DNA of 64,000 nt from Schistosoma haematobium (GCF_000699445.3 NC_067195.1:86562569-86626568); one strand, 5' to 3'; positions 28,701 through 37,623 are shown, numbered from the stretch's first letter. The notes: generated by a model not told the origin, from the letters alone. Numbers and translations are program-made.

Positions 28701-30890
28701 TATGTCATGTAAATAGATCCCCATAACCAATTTAAGTTGCACCTAACCCTTTAGTTTAAGTTCTATATATATAGTTACTTAATAGTTATACAATAAGAAT
28801 ACATATATAATGACAGTCCATAAATAGACCTAGCGGTTACTATTCACTTATTCTTCGTCCGGATATAACAGGTGGCGTATATTTTGTAGTCGTTTTTATT
28901 ATCGGCATTGCTCCAATAAAGTTTCAATATGTTTTTACATTATCTGCACTTTACAAGCTTCATTAATAAATCTCGCTTCTTCTCTGTCTGTTGCAATAGG
29001 AATGTGATTGTTTTTAAACTTAAAACATTTCTACATTAAAATTATTTTCGGTAATATTTCCGGCTTATTTTTAAATCAACCATTCGTAATCCACTAGTTC
29101 ACATTGACTGTTTATTGTTAAAGATGCGTTATGGTGAAGATTAGTTGGATAAACAATTAGAGTTCTCCAACTTTTCATTTACTACCATTATCATCATCTT
29201 TCTTTTGTATTTTAGGAGGACGTTGGAGTCGGTGGTTCACGTCCTACTGGTGATCAGTTGTTATGGTTTTGTCTTTCTGAACGAACACGTTATTTAGGTT
29301 CCCCATTTGAATCTTCAATTGCTGCTGCATCACCACCTCAATCACATTTATGTTATATTATAGCGCCAAAGTCTCCAGATTCTCGTATTCGTTGGTTAAG
29401 TGAACTAACATCGATGATATTAGAAGCTAGACGTTTATCTCAAGCATATCTTATGAATAATGTATCTTTTGGTTCTGGTGACCCTAATGGAGGATGTTCT
29501 ACAACGACAACAGGTCAAATTAAATTACCTGGAGCAACACTTTATCCTAGTGGTGTGTTATTTGACACAGGTTTGTTGTGTACTTTAAATGGATATATCT
29601 CTGTCATTTTTTTTATCATAATATATTATCAATATACTATTAGTAGTAGTTGTAGTAGTATGATGTAGGAGACATACTTTTGAAATAACTTCATTAGATC
29701 CGAAATTGAAATAAACAATCTTTTCATCTATCTGTTAAATATTCCTAATGATATCATTAACCTATTTATTGTGAGAAAATTTTAATACCTTCATTATTTC
29801 TAATTATTTGAAGTATTTTAGATTGAACATATTTATCAATATAGGGTTGTGGAGATTATTAAGTTATTTATTGAGATCTTGAACTGATTGATGTTAGACC
29901 ACGATTGAAGACGTGGAAGCACTGGATAGCCGTTTCGTTTTATTGTGGGACTCCTCTACAGTGCGTATTCACAATCCTGTCGCGCGAAATCCGAACCCTG
30001 GGTTCGAATCTCGCGAGCGCGATCGTTGGACGTAATTACTGTTCAGAGTCATTATTGTTAATAAACATCATTCAATGAGTTTGACTGATACTTATGTGTA
30101 CCTTATATGCATTACTTTCAAAATGTTTATAAATAGTACTATTGAATCTGTAATTCAAAAAAATAATAAATTATCACTTTAGTAGTTGTCTATTCAAAAT
30201 ATATTTTGATATAGGTTATTCACTTGAATATCTTTCAATTTGAAGGTGTTCCAGTTTAATTCTGAATGAAACTATTCTTTTTAATATACGCGAAAGTTAT
30301 AAGTGGTGCACAATTGAACATCTTTTTCTAAATTTTGAATTCTTAGTTTCCTTTTATACTTACTTTTCTATTCTGTCTTATGGAATCCTATTCTTAGTGC
30401 TCGGTCTTCCTTATTGTTACTAATGTTTCATTGCTTCAATTGGTTTCTGATTCATCATGTTAATTTTCTCTCTTGTCACAATAATTGTATTATAGTAACT
30501 TGGAACACTGCCTGTATTTGCTAGGCTTCTATTTTGATTATTTACTTGGTAATATTTTCAATTAATTACACTGACTTTATATTCATTGATTGAGACTAAT
30601 CCTCCCACTGACGTTGTCATCCTCAATAAATTAATATACAAAATACAATCAATATTTTATATACTTCTTTTTCAGGTTCTCTAGAACTGCCTAAATCAGG
30701 TCGATATAAAATTGTTAATCAAGATTCACTCAAGAATTCAACACGTTATCATCCTACTGTTTCAGTAGATCAACTATCTTCTGGTATTAGCAATTTAACA
30801 ATGAATCAATCAATGCTGCCTACATGTTCCACATCATCGTTACAACAACCAGGTCCATTGTTACAATCAACAAATTCGCATATTGTATGA
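13530..30890 (+). CDS. trio: Trio/Kalirin-family Rho guanine-nucleotide exchange factor (3' part, 14 exons)
   Basis: Spliced model: 13530-13715, 15287-15473, 16038-16426, 17031-17286, 18822-19079, 20565-20762, 21186-21364, 22283-22436, 23260-23412, 24980-25414, 26065-26418, 27728-28261, 29216-29570, 30676-30890. Every junction is AG/GT and in phase: 1,283 codons plus TGA at 30888. Approximate residues: spectrin-repeat tail 1-240, DH 290-480, PH 485-625, SH3 645-720, Ser-rich linker, divergent PH 1005-1170, short tail. The family swaps GDP for GTP on Rac/RhoG (first DH) and RhoA (second DH) at the membrane to steer actin. Diagnostic matches are [81 protein letters not shown] and LPPPM.IQ. The first exon opens inside a codon, so Sec14 and other spectrin repeats lie upstream. 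No second DH is found. Assignment is firm; exact exon ends are predictions. Confidence 0.92.
14162..14181. repeat. (CA)n microsatellite in intron
   Basis: A short CA run followed by a CT-rich stretch. Confidence 0.9.
15064..15180 (-). mobile_element. Stand-alone RTE-type 5'-end fragment
   Basis: The reverse complement reads from 'aactccgcttgg' through 'ccggtcccaagcccagataa' to 'gtagaaaactaactcg'. The same block lies at the 5' end of the large minus-strand LINE (40266-40350) and again at 46424-46520 and 56472-56591. The CGGTCCCAAGCCCGGATAAA-type core resembles a 5'-end motif I recall from RTE elements of other animals. This copy sits alone in a Trio intron with no LINE body. Confidence 0.65.
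15287..15473 (+). CDS. trio: Trio-like exon B: spectrin repeat
   Basis: The acceptor is attttag at 15286 and the donor gtaaac at 15474. The first base completes the split Arg codon, giving [16 protein letters not shown] across the junction, a close match to the vertebrate Trio sequence at the same place. It continues with the helical [19 protein letters not shown] and ends in phase 0. Confidence 0.92.
16038..16426 (+). CDS. trio: Trio-like exon C: divergent last spectrin repeat and linker
   Basis: The acceptor is ttttttttcag at 16037 and the donor gttagt at 16427. It codes for helices ([32 protein letters not shown]) followed by a Ser/Lys-rich linker. It leaves in phase 2 (AG of an Arg codon). 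Confidence 0.88.
17031..17286 (+). CDS. trio: Trio-like exon D: start of DH1 (CR1)
   Basis: The acceptor is tgttatag at 17030 and the donor gtatgt at 17287. After a Ser/Thr/Gly linker comes [20 protein letters not shown], which is conserved region 1 of a Dbl-homology domain. The glutamate in this block contacts the GTPase switch 1 in known DH structures. Confidence 0.92.
17954..18695 (-). mobile_element. RTE-like LINE fragment in Trio intron
   Basis: The left edge is the LINE 3' tail (TTAC/TTAT repeats). Reading on the minus strand it codes for the C-terminal part of the ORF: the [20 protein letters not shown] block, [24 protein letters not shown] and a final CSIG-like end. It is 5'-truncated near 18695, and frameshifts break the ORF, so it is dead. 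Confidence 0.88.
18822..19079 (+). CDS. trio: Trio-like exon E: DH1 middle
   Basis: The acceptor is ctattttag at 18821 and the donor gtgagt at 19080. It codes for [30 protein letters not shown] and [16 protein letters not shown], which align along the DH1 core of Trio, including the Trio-typical PEDVGHCF. Phase 0 at both ends. The RTE-like LINE in the preceding intron ends about 130 bp upstream. Confidence 0.94.
19205..19440. repeat. Probable dispersed repeat with a 10-bp perfect hairpin
   Basis: Intronic sequence with a perfect hairpin: arms 19227-19236 and 19243-19252 (GATTGATCAC / GTGATCAATC), 6-base loop. The surrounding text has a GC content unlike the intron, so I suspect a dispersed element, but no second copy is in the window. 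Confidence 0.4.
19472..19580 (-). mobile_element. Hammerhead SINE (family 2) fragment
   Basis: Minus-strand 3' part of the family: the hammerhead-like block (CTGAGGA, degenerate stem II, GAAA, then GTC before CAGTGC) and the segment ending 'tgatctcaac'. The tRNA-like head is missing. Confidence 0.7.
20565..20762 (+). CDS. trio: Trio-like exon F: DH1 CR3
   Basis: The acceptor is ccaatag at 20564 and the donor gtagat at 20763. It holds [19 protein letters not shown] (DH conserved region 3, the main GTPase-binding helix) and [14 protein letters not shown]. The Asn-Asp pair in KRANDA corresponds to the residues usually mutated to kill Trio GEF1 activity, and it is intact here. Confidence 0.95.
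21186..21364 (+). CDS. trio: Trio-like exon G: PH1 start
   Basis: The acceptor is ctttttcag at 21185 and the donor gtaagt at 21365. It codes for [19 protein letters not shown] and [18 protein letters not shown], the first strands of the PH domain that follows DH1. It leaves in phase 2 (AA of a Lys codon). Confidence 0.93.
21535..21680 (-). mobile_element. Degenerate hammerhead SINE (family 2) fragment
   Basis: On the minus strand the text runs 'gtggatgtgcactgctgaag', then a decayed stem II region. It matches the family around the hammerhead but the GAAA box is lost. A decayed tRNA-like part follows to the right. Confidence 0.5.
22080..22125 (+). mobile_element. Very degenerate hammerhead SINE scrap
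   Basis: A short stretch, 'cccacactggaacgaaacaa' then 'tagtgcttg', resembles stem II to stem I of the family 2 hammerhead. It is too short and altered for a firm call. Confidence 0.3.
22283..22436 (+). CDS. trio: Trio-like exon H: PH1 middle
   Basis: The acceptor is ttccaaaag at 22282 and the donor gtaagt at 22437. The first base completes Lys, giving [13 protein letters not shown], then [19 protein letters not shown], a very close match to Trio PH1. Ends in phase 0. Confidence 0.94.
23260..23412 (+). CDS. trio: Trio-like exon I: PH1 C-terminal helix and SH3 start
   Basis: The acceptor is tcttttaag at 23259 and the donor gtgaat at 23413. It starts with [18 protein letters not shown] (the PH C-terminal helix with its conserved Trp) and ends with the first SH3 strand, TFYILENYQ. 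Phase 0. Confidence 0.93.
23565..23925 (-). repeat. 400-bp dispersed repeat family, copy 1
   Basis: The reverse complement shares 'gtgccatacctcattagc'-type and 'cgtaaccaatggttgg' blocks, plus 'atcgatcacaatggcttcgg', with copies at 40860-41690, 43905-44155 and (fragment) 24565-24675. No coding is seen. The class is unknown. Confidence 0.65.
24565..24675 (+). repeat. 400-bp dispersed repeat family, end fragment
   Basis: It contains 'ctaatgaggtttggcaactt' and a 'gactgattgactgacc' end, like the right ends of the copies at 41615-41690 and 44080-44150. Confidence 0.55.
24980..25414 (+). CDS. trio: Trio-like exon J: SH3 and basic linker
   Basis: The acceptor is atttctag at 24979 and the donor gtatgt at 25415. 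The SH3 continues with [27 protein letters not shown] and [11 protein letters not shown] (ALYDY-like start, Trp pocket, final PS..L). A Ser/Arg/Gly-rich stretch follows with RKWLPS, which matches RKWLTS in vertebrate Trio. Phase 0 at both ends. Confidence 0.92.
26065..26418 (+). CDS. trio: Trio-like exon K: acidic linker with LPPPM motif
   Basis: The acceptor is attttcag at 26064 and the donor gtaaga at 26419. It encodes a low-complexity acidic linker with [17 protein letters not shown], the counterpart of the LPPPM-IQ motif that sits between SH3 and DH2 in vertebrate Trio. Phase 0 at both ends. Confidence 0.88.
27728..28261 (+). CDS. trio: Trio-like exon L: linker and start of PH2-like domain
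   Basis: The acceptor is tacttcag at 27727 and the donor gtaagt at 28262. After a Gly/Ser/Thr-rich stretch it codes for [31 protein letters not shown], then an Asn/Ser insert and [15 protein letters not shown]. The strand pattern fits the first half of a PH domain with an insert. No DH sequence precedes it. Confidence 0.85.
28745..28870 (-). mobile_element. LTR fragment in Trio intron
   Basis: It shares the 'ttatacaataagaat', 'gtccata' and '...ggatataaca' end with the 542-bp LTRs at 35966-39826, but is diverged and truncated. The strand is given as for that element. Confidence 0.6.
29216..29570 (+). CDS. trio: Trio-like exon M: end of PH2-like domain
   Basis: The acceptor is gtattttag at 29215 and the donor gtttgt at 29571. 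It continues EDVGVGG...[13 protein letters not shown], a Ser-rich insert, [20 protein letters not shown] and TSMILEARR. The last two pieces look like the final strand and the Trp-bearing C-terminal helix of a PH domain. It leaves in phase 1. Confidence 0.85.
29868..30035 (-). mobile_element. Hammerhead SINE (family 2), tRNA-like part folded back
   Basis: The minus strand carries the 3' segment and a hammerhead-like block with a damaged CTGAGGA box. Near 29985-30020 two B-box-like stretches (ccgaaccc and gggttcgaatc) face each other, so the tRNA-like part is also inverted. Confidence 0.6.
30676..30890 (+). CDS. trio: Trio-like exon N: C-terminus and stop
   Basis: The acceptor is ctttttcag at 30675. 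It encodes a polar Ser/Thr/Gln-rich tail of about 70 residues ending ...NSHIV, with TGA at 30888-30890. There is no Ig or kinase domain, unlike the long vertebrate Trio and Kalirin forms. Confidence 0.85.
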
Positions 30891-33190
30891 TGTAATTTTT
30901 TTTCCAAAGTCCATAAGTCTTCCGTTTTCTTCTGTCTGTGTGCATATATATCTCCAAACCTCATGCCCCTTTCTATATTCTGTATCTCATTTCTTTTCAT
31001 TTATGTATGTTTTGTTGTCTTATTCAAATGCCTATGAATTACCGTCGGTAGTGATAAATGATTTATGCCACTAAACAACTATCTTTACATTTCAATTCAT
31101 ATATTCACACGATGCGAGAGACAGAGTTAATCATTAAACATATGACATCCTTCTTGGTGTTAGTTTTCTTCTTTTTTTTTTCTCACGAAAATTTTCTATA
31201 AAACCCCTACTATATCACTAAGACTCGTACTACTACTAGTAGTAGTATGAGTGAAGTATCCCACAAAAACTATTCCTTTCTTTTTTTTTCTTATCAATAA
31301 TATGTTTTGTGTGTATATGTTGTTGTACCATACAATGACTCGACAAATTAAAAAGGTAACAGTTCATTTAAAAGAAAGGATACAATTTGTAGTCCATCTC
31401 TACGTATCAATACTCAACAACTTTGTTCATATTTCTGTATATCATCAACTGTGTTAACAATCGTAGTCTTATTCTTTTAAATTCATATATTTGACAATTA
31501 TGAATGTGTATATGTGTCTGTACCCCCACAGTTGTCGTCTCAACATTATATGCATTTCAATTAGTATCGTTAATCATAATATGATTTTTGCAACTATTAT
31601 AAATACTATTTGTGTTCTTCTTTTTATCTCGTTGAATTCTTTCTTCTTTTTCTTCAACAAAAAAATTACTCTGTCATTTACTCACATTTTATTTTCATCG
31701 CTTGTTTTATTGTCATTGTTGTCTGACTGGCTGGACTTAGTATATCACCTTGTATATAATATATTTAATGATGTCGGTTGACTACCTCGTTGTTTATGTG
31801 TGTGTGTGTGTGCATGTGTTTGGATGTTGTTGCTTCCAGATAACTGGATGATAGGATAGGAACTGATATCTACATTTATAAGTGTAAATTATTTATTCTT
31901 CATCATTATTACCAATGTTATTATTATTATTATCATCATCATCAATTCTGTGGTTATTTTATTTCTTTTTAAAAAGCTTCAATTGTTATGTGATCAATTA
32001 TTATTTACCCTAAATTTTTCATTTTTCCTAGTTACCATGTTATAATGTGTTGTTTTTTTGTTCTTGTTACTAGTTAGTAATAATTCATTCTTCTCAAATT
32101 ATATATTATTGTGGAATAATACCCCAATTATTATATAGGAGGAGGAGGAGAAAGAAAGGTAGTTAATATTAACGTTTGGAAAATTGATAGTGATAATAAT
32201 ACTGACAGTTATTGATAAACTGTGATTTTCCATCCGTTAATAATAAACAGATTGTGAGTATTAACTTACTAGGTAGGTTTCATTTCATTATGTATGTATA
32301 TATATATATAATATACAGTCGAAAATGTAAACACTAAATTATTCCATCACAATATTTCACTATTCATTTTTATACTACTGATATAGCTGATATAGTAGTG
32401 ACTTTTAACAATACAAAGAGAACGTTTGTTTGAGTTCTGTTTACTAATTTCTTTGTAAAATTAACCAGTTTACCTATTATCCTTGAATGAATTTTTTAAT
32501 TTCTATTCTTCTTTTCTCTATTGTTACTAGTATATGTGTGCTGGCTAGTTTAAATGATGGACGGTATCACCAAATAAGACATGATTTATGCATTTCAATT
32601 TAACGGTTTCTACTTTTTTGTTTGTTCAGTTTTGATTATTTCCTCCTCTTCTCCTTATTATTTTGCTTACTACTCGTCTTGTTTAGTTAATAGTACATAT
32701 ATATATATATATTCTCAACATATTTATTAGGTACCTGTTTCTTTCGCTGCGTTCCCCTTACATTGAATTTAAAACTTTGTAGTATTAACCCATATTATTT
32801 GTTTATTGATTTTGTTGTTCTTTTTGTTTGTTTGTTTGTTTCATATTTTGTTCTGTTTTTTTTTCCAGTTTATTGTAAAACGTTACATCATTTTTCATGA
32901 TAATAAAATTTTTATTTTAATGAATTTTTTCTCTCTTTTGTTTCTAATTGTATTCATCATTCAAAAAAGAAAAATAGTCTCATCGCTTTTGTTTTATGCC
33001 ATGAATTCATATCCTTTCAGGGATTGAGGTATTAGTGTATTTTAATGAATATCATTTCACTTGTAAACTATTAAATTGTAACATTATATTAAACATTTTA
33101 TTTGTTCTTAGATCCATAAATATAAATACATTTGTTATTAAAAAAAATTATGTTAGACAATCAATTATTTTGATTATTGTTTATTATTCT
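30891..33190 (+). other. 3' UTR and 3' flank of the Trio-like gene
   Basis: T-rich sequence without recognisable coding. Candidate AATAAA polyadenylation signals lie at 32242-32247 and 32902-32907; I cannot tell which, if any, is used. It includes (GT)n at about 31797-31812, (TA)n near 32297 and 32698, and a 20-base perfect palindrome at 31228-31247. Confidence 0.5.
31228..31247. repeat. Perfect 20-bp TAC/TAG palindrome
   Basis: TACTACTACTAGTAGTAGTA equals its own reverse complement. It joins the motif of the left satellite to that of the 49-kb array. Confidence 0.9.
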
Positions 33191-33261
33191 GTGTCAATAC
33201 GACTTCTAGAAACCAATCGTGCTTAGATTATGCTCTGATCGGACTTATTGTATTGTGTCGA

Positions 33262-33535
33262 TTGTCAATGCGTTGGTACGGCCAAGATTGGAGAGAGACA
33301 ACTCTCCCTCTCGAGATGCTCTCGTATGGAAGCGTGTCTGTATTTACTGACTTCTCGCAGTGGGGGTGTTGTGGAGAGGACGAAAAGCCAATGTCCAGCG
33401 CTTTGACCGGGTTTGTGGATATGGAGGATCTACTTAGGGTTGTTCATGGGCTCCAGTATCCCAAGGGAACAAATGGTGTATGAACCAATCTCCTAACGTT
33501 GCTCCACTACCTTGTGCATTAGATTTTTATCAGAA
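33262..33535 (+). repeat. 500-bp A-tailed dispersed repeat, copy 2 (fragment)
   Basis: It matches the family through 'ggccaagattggagagagac', 'gaaaagccaatgtccagcgc' and 'gggctccagtatcccaaggg', then breaks off before the A-rich tail. Confidence 0.75.
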
Positions 33536-33560
33536 GGGATTTGTGGAGATTTTATAAATT

Positions 33561-33643
33561 TCACAGGTTGGAATCATGAGTCAATTGAAGCTAGACCACC
33601 ATGGAAACGGCCATCCAGTGCTTCCAGGTTTTCCATGGTGGTG
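33561..33643. mobile_element. Hammerhead SINE (family 2), short fold-back
   Basis: A minus-oriented 3' segment (up to 'gaccaccatggaaa') is joined directly to a plus-oriented piece (cggccatccagtgcttcc, then the 3' segment). It abuts the large LINE at about 33644. Confidence 0.7.
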
Positions 33644-35965
33644 GTATCGGGTAAATGGATGTTGAGTATCTTGCGTAGAAAACTAATTATAAATACTTGT
33701 ACTTTCTTAATGATGGTTGTTGTAGTTCTCCAAGTTTCAGCTCCGTACAGTAGAATTGATTGTGTTGACGTTCTTATTAAAGATTGTAAGTTTGAAATTG
33801 GTTGACAGTTGTTTTGAGTTCCATATATTGTTCAATTGTAGGAATGCTGTAATTGCTTTGCCAATCTTCGCCTTTACTTCTGCATCTGATACCCCTTGTT
33901 CATCGATGATGCTTCCTAGGTACGTGAAGGAGTTTCATCACCAAGAGTGATTGGATTGCTGTTCTCCGTTCTGAATTTGAGGACCTTGGTTTTCCCCTTA
34001 TGTATGTTGAGGCCTACTGATGCAGAGACTGCTGCTACACTGGCTGTCTTTATCTGAATTTGTTCATGTGTATGGGATAGGAGGGCTAGGTCATCTGCGA
34101 AGTTCAAATTGTCTAATTGGTTCTGAGCTTTCTATTGTATTCATTGTTTTCCCTCAGATGTCGAGGTCTTCATAATCCAGTCGACCACCAGAAGGAAGAG
34201 GGTAGACAGCCTTGCCTGTCTCCGGTCCTTACTTGGAGTGCATCTGTCAGCTGTCCTCCATGCACGACTTTACACTGTAGTCCATCGTATGGATTCTAGA
34301 TAATGGTGACAATCTTCTCAGGGACTCTACAGTGTCGAAGAAGTTTTCATAACATTCTCCTATCTACACTGTCAAACACCTTTTCATAATCATTGAAGTT
34401 GATGTGATGTATAGTGACAAGTTCCACTCAACTGATTGTTCGACGATGATCCGTAGTGTCGCAATTTGGTCTGTGCACGACCGATCCTTATGGAATCCAG
34501 CTTTTTGATCTCGAATTTGGGCGTCTACTGCATCTTTCATCCGGTTCAGAAACAATTTGTTAAAGACTTTCCCTGGTACTGATAGTAGTGTGACACCTCT
34601 GTAGTTTTCACATTTGCTCAGATCTCCTTTCTTTGGAATCCTGATGAGATGTCTTTCTTTCCAGTCCATCGGCACTTGTTATTCCTGCCAAATCATTTCG
34701 AATAGAAGGTGAAGCATGTTTGTAGTCACTTCTATGTCTGACTTCAGTGCTTCAGCTGGTATGCTGTCAGTTCCTGCTGCTTTCCCACTCTTGATTTGTC
34801 TAATGGTCATTCTGATTTCTCCCGTCGTTGGTGGATTGACATCTATGGGAAGATATGTGTGTACTGCTTCTATGTCCGGTGATTCATTGGAGCCGGCCTA
34901 TTCAGGAGTTCCTCGAAGTATTCTACCCATCTGTTTCGCTGTTGTTGAATTTCAGTGATTGGCTTGCCTTCTTTGTCTTTGACCGGCCTCTCTGGTTTAC
35001 TGTATTTCTCTGCTAATTTCTTCGTTGTATCGTAAAGTTGTTTCATATTTCCTTCTCTTGCAGCTTTTCCCGCCGTCGTTGCTAGTTCTTCCACGTATTT
35101 CTTCTTGTCAGCTCTAATGCTCTTCTTCACTTGCTTGTTTGCTTCTATGTACTCAGCTTGTGCTTGGACTTTCTCTGCTCGTGTTCGGCTGTTGTTAATT
35201 GCTGTCTACTTGTTCCTCCTTTCTTTGATCTTGTTCAGAGTTTCTATAGAGATCCACTCCTTATGATGGTGTTTCTTTAGACCCAGAACCTCTTGACACG
35301 TTGAAGGTAATGCTTCTTTGATGCCTTCCTAGTTGTCCTCCATAGTAGTTTCTTCTTGTTTCAGTAGATCCTGTAAGGCTTGGAATCTGTTGTTGAGAGC
35401 TATCTTGAATTCGTTGATTTTTTTGTATCTCGAAGAAAGGCTGTATTGAACCTTTGTATTACTGTTTGTTCAGTTGTCCAGTTCTTCTTCAGCTTCAGTT
35501 TTAAATTGGCCACAACTAGGTGGTGATCTGAAGCTATGTCAGCTCTTTTTCTGGTTCTCACATCTTCCATTGTCATTCGGAACTTTTTATTGATGCAGAT
35601 ATGATCTATCTGGTTCTTTGTGGTGTGGTCCGGTGAGATCTATGTAGCTCTGTGTATACGTTTGTGTGGAAATATTGTGCCCCCTATTAACAATTTGTTG
35701 AATGCACATAGATTTGCAAATCTTTCTCCATTTTCGTTTCTTTCTCCCAGTCCATGTCGTCCCATAATATCTTCATATCCAGTGTTATCTATTCCGACTT
35801 TGGCATTTAGATCTCCCATCAGAATGGTGAGATCCTTTCTTCGGAACTTCTTTATGATTGATTGAAACATATCGTAGAACTGATCTTTAATGTCGTTATC
35901 GTCATCATTGCTGGGTGCATAACATTGGATAACATCCATTTTAATTCCGTTTTTTGTTCTGAATG
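33644..35965 (-). mobile_element. RTE-like LINE, RT and endonuclease C-terminal part (left piece)
   Basis: Minus-strand non-LTR retrotransposon, decayed by stops and frameshifts. Reading on the minus strand from right to left: the end of an APE-type endonuclease (35640-35960; GDLNAKVG, MGRHGLGERN, CAFNKL), a linker with EYVE-like basic helices (34870-35130), RT motifs (34364-34675; PKKGDLSKCENYRG, DQKAGFHKDRSCTDQ), then FADDLALLS (about 34080) and the YLGS-type region. The last part of the ORF and the 3' tail are missing where it meets the hammerhead SINE. The left TSD of the LTR insertion is 35961-35965. Confidence 0.88.
35961..35965. repeat. Target-site duplication GAATG (left)
   Basis: GAATG directly before the first base of the leftmost LTR; the same five bases follow the rightmost LTR. 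Confidence 0.88.
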
Positions 35966-36507
35966 TGTTATGACCTTGGATGTCTGACTTTTCGATCACA
36001 CGACTTATCTACCAATCCGGATACGACTTATACGAATCTTCACACTAGGCCAACCAATGACGTTTAACCGGTGTGGGCAGTTTAGTGTCCTTATTGGTCC
36101 TATGTCCTACGAGCCCTTCCACTTGAGTCCAGAACAAGATACCAGCTTCCGAATCAGAGCAGATCAGACCAGAATCAGAGCAGATCGTTTATTTCAAGCA
36201 TACTTAGTTTATATATCAATCACACAGACCGCAACGTACCATAAAATAGGAAATAATATTTGTACACAAATAAGCCCAAAAAGTGGCTGTGAATGTGGGA
36301 GGCAGTAGTTAATAAACTGAACATAACTTAAGAACCGTAAATCGTACAATAATAAGTTATAGGTCAAAATGAAGCTTATAATAAGAGGAATATAAATATA
36401 TGTAATGTAATTGTTGAATAATTATACAATAAGAATATTTATAGAATATTAGTCCATTAATAGTCCTCGGGAGTTACCTGTAATTTAATCTCCACTCGGA
36501 CATAACA
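35966..36507 (-). mobile_element. LTR (3' LTR of compound element)
   Basis: 542 bp, beginning TGTTATGACC and ending GGACATAACA on the plus strand, with 7-bp inverted ends (TGTTATG/CATAACA). Apparently identical to the LTRs at 37624-38165 and 39285-39826. An 83-codon open frame inside it is a by-product. Confidence 0.93.
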
Positions 36508-36522
36508 CCTCCCCTTTTTTTT
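36508..36522 (-). other. Polypurine tract
   Basis: On the minus strand A8-G4-AGG lies directly against the LTR start TGTTATGTCC. This is the plus-strand primer site of LTR retrotransposons and it fixes the element's orientation. Confidence 0.85.
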
Positions 36523-36580
36523 GAAAATTCCAACTTTAGATTCTGATTAAAAAAAAAAATTATATGTGACTTTAAATTCC

Positions 36581-37495
36581 TCAACATTCTCCTCCTCCTC
36601 GAAATAATGTTGGGTCCTTATGGCTCCAAAATACAACTAGTAGGACTTTATTTAAACCATGTTCCTCGTATTGACTGGAGAAGCCACTAAAAATGACTAG
36701 ATGATGATGAACGGCCTTTGATCTGAGTTCATTATTTTCAAATTCATTATGAATCTCGTTAGCAGATAACGAGTCATTAAGAAAGTCAACGTCTAACAGA
36801 ATTAAATTAGATTTTTGGCCATCATTCGACTCAGCTGACATATTTCCCTCATTGTTATAAGAAGTTTCATCAAAATCATATGCATTATTCTGAGAATCAA
36901 TATCTGACACACTGTCATTAGAAATGGGATAGGTTGACTCAATATAAAATTCTGTCTTCCGGTGATTTTGAGTAACATCTGGTACAATTTGGTTCATCGT
37001 GTTGCTCCAGTTATTTTCTGAATACGAGTCACCATAGCTTTCTCGACTAGTAGCACGTGGACCACAATTTAGTTCGAGCTGGAGTTTATTTTCAGAGCTA
37101 GACAGAACCAGTAGCGTTTCATTCAATTCTGGACTCTGGGCTTCATCTACAGGATCTGGTTCTTGATCATCTGGTATTGTCACAACTTCATGAGCATTTA
37201 GAACAGTATTTTCTTGCTGTGAGCCGGATACGTTACAAATATTACGTTCTGATTCAGGTATAAAGGGATGTGAATCCTCCACAGGATATGCTTCTGAATT
37301 GTCCATTGCTGCACCATTATCTGCAACATAAATAGATTCCTTATTTTCTGGTTGAATGAAAAGTCTGCCCAAAACTGTTTCAAATAGTTGTTGTTGCAAG
37401 ACTAACATCTGCTGGTTCTGTTGTTGTTGGAAGGCTAACATCTGCTGGTGCTGTAGCTGTAATATTAACTGCAACTGTTCTAAAGAAATCGACAT
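36581..37495 (-). CDS. Gag-like/deletion-derivative ORF, 304 aa (unit 2)
   Basis: The only sizeable ORF of the internal region. The N-terminus is Gln-rich and helical (residues 1-45, LQLQHQQMLAFQQQQ), as in many Ty3/gypsy Gag proteins. The middle is acidic and rich in Ser and Asn. The C-terminus ends DPTLFRGGGEC just before the polypurine tract. I see no CCHC knuckle, protease, RT, RNase H or integrase motif, so the element cannot move on its own. I infer an internal deletion that joined the start of gag to distal sequence. The protein is identical to that of 38242-39156. Confidence 0.7.
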   Translation of the reverse strand: MSISLEQLQLILQLQHQQMLAFQQQQNQQMLVLQQQLFETVLGRLFIQPENKESIYVADNGAAMDNSEAYPVEDSHPFIPESERNICNVSGSQQENTVLNAHEVVTIPDDQEPDPVDEAQSPELNETLLVLSSSENKLQLELNCGPRATSRESYGDSYSENNWSNTMNQIVPDVTQNHRKTEFYIESTYPISNDSVSDIDSQNNAYDFDETSYNNEGNMSAESNDGQKSNLILLDVDFLNDSLSANEIHNEFENNELRSKAVHHHLVIFSGFSSQYEEHGLNKVLLVVFWSHKDPTLFRGGGEC

Positions 37496-37603
37496 TTTTT
37501 TGTGCCAATAATAATATTAACGCCAAAAATCACCGGCAATTATAATAGCTAATTTATTTCCAAAATCTGAGTCACCACTTGTCGTATAATTATTTTGTTT
37601 TTG

Positions 37604-37621
37604 CCAAAATCCCCGTCGCCA
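37604..37621 (-). other. Primer-binding site of unit 2
   Basis: On the minus strand, two bases after the LTR end CATAACA, comes TGGCGACGGGGATTTTGG, which starts with TGG as expected for pairing with a tRNA 3' CCA end. I cannot name the tRNA. Confidence 0.75.
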
Positions 37622-37623
37622 AT

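Noticed and set aside
36057..36308. An 83-codon frame repeated three times (also 37715-37966 and 39376-39627)
   Set aside because: It lies within each LTR on the strand opposite to the element and repeats only because the LTR does.
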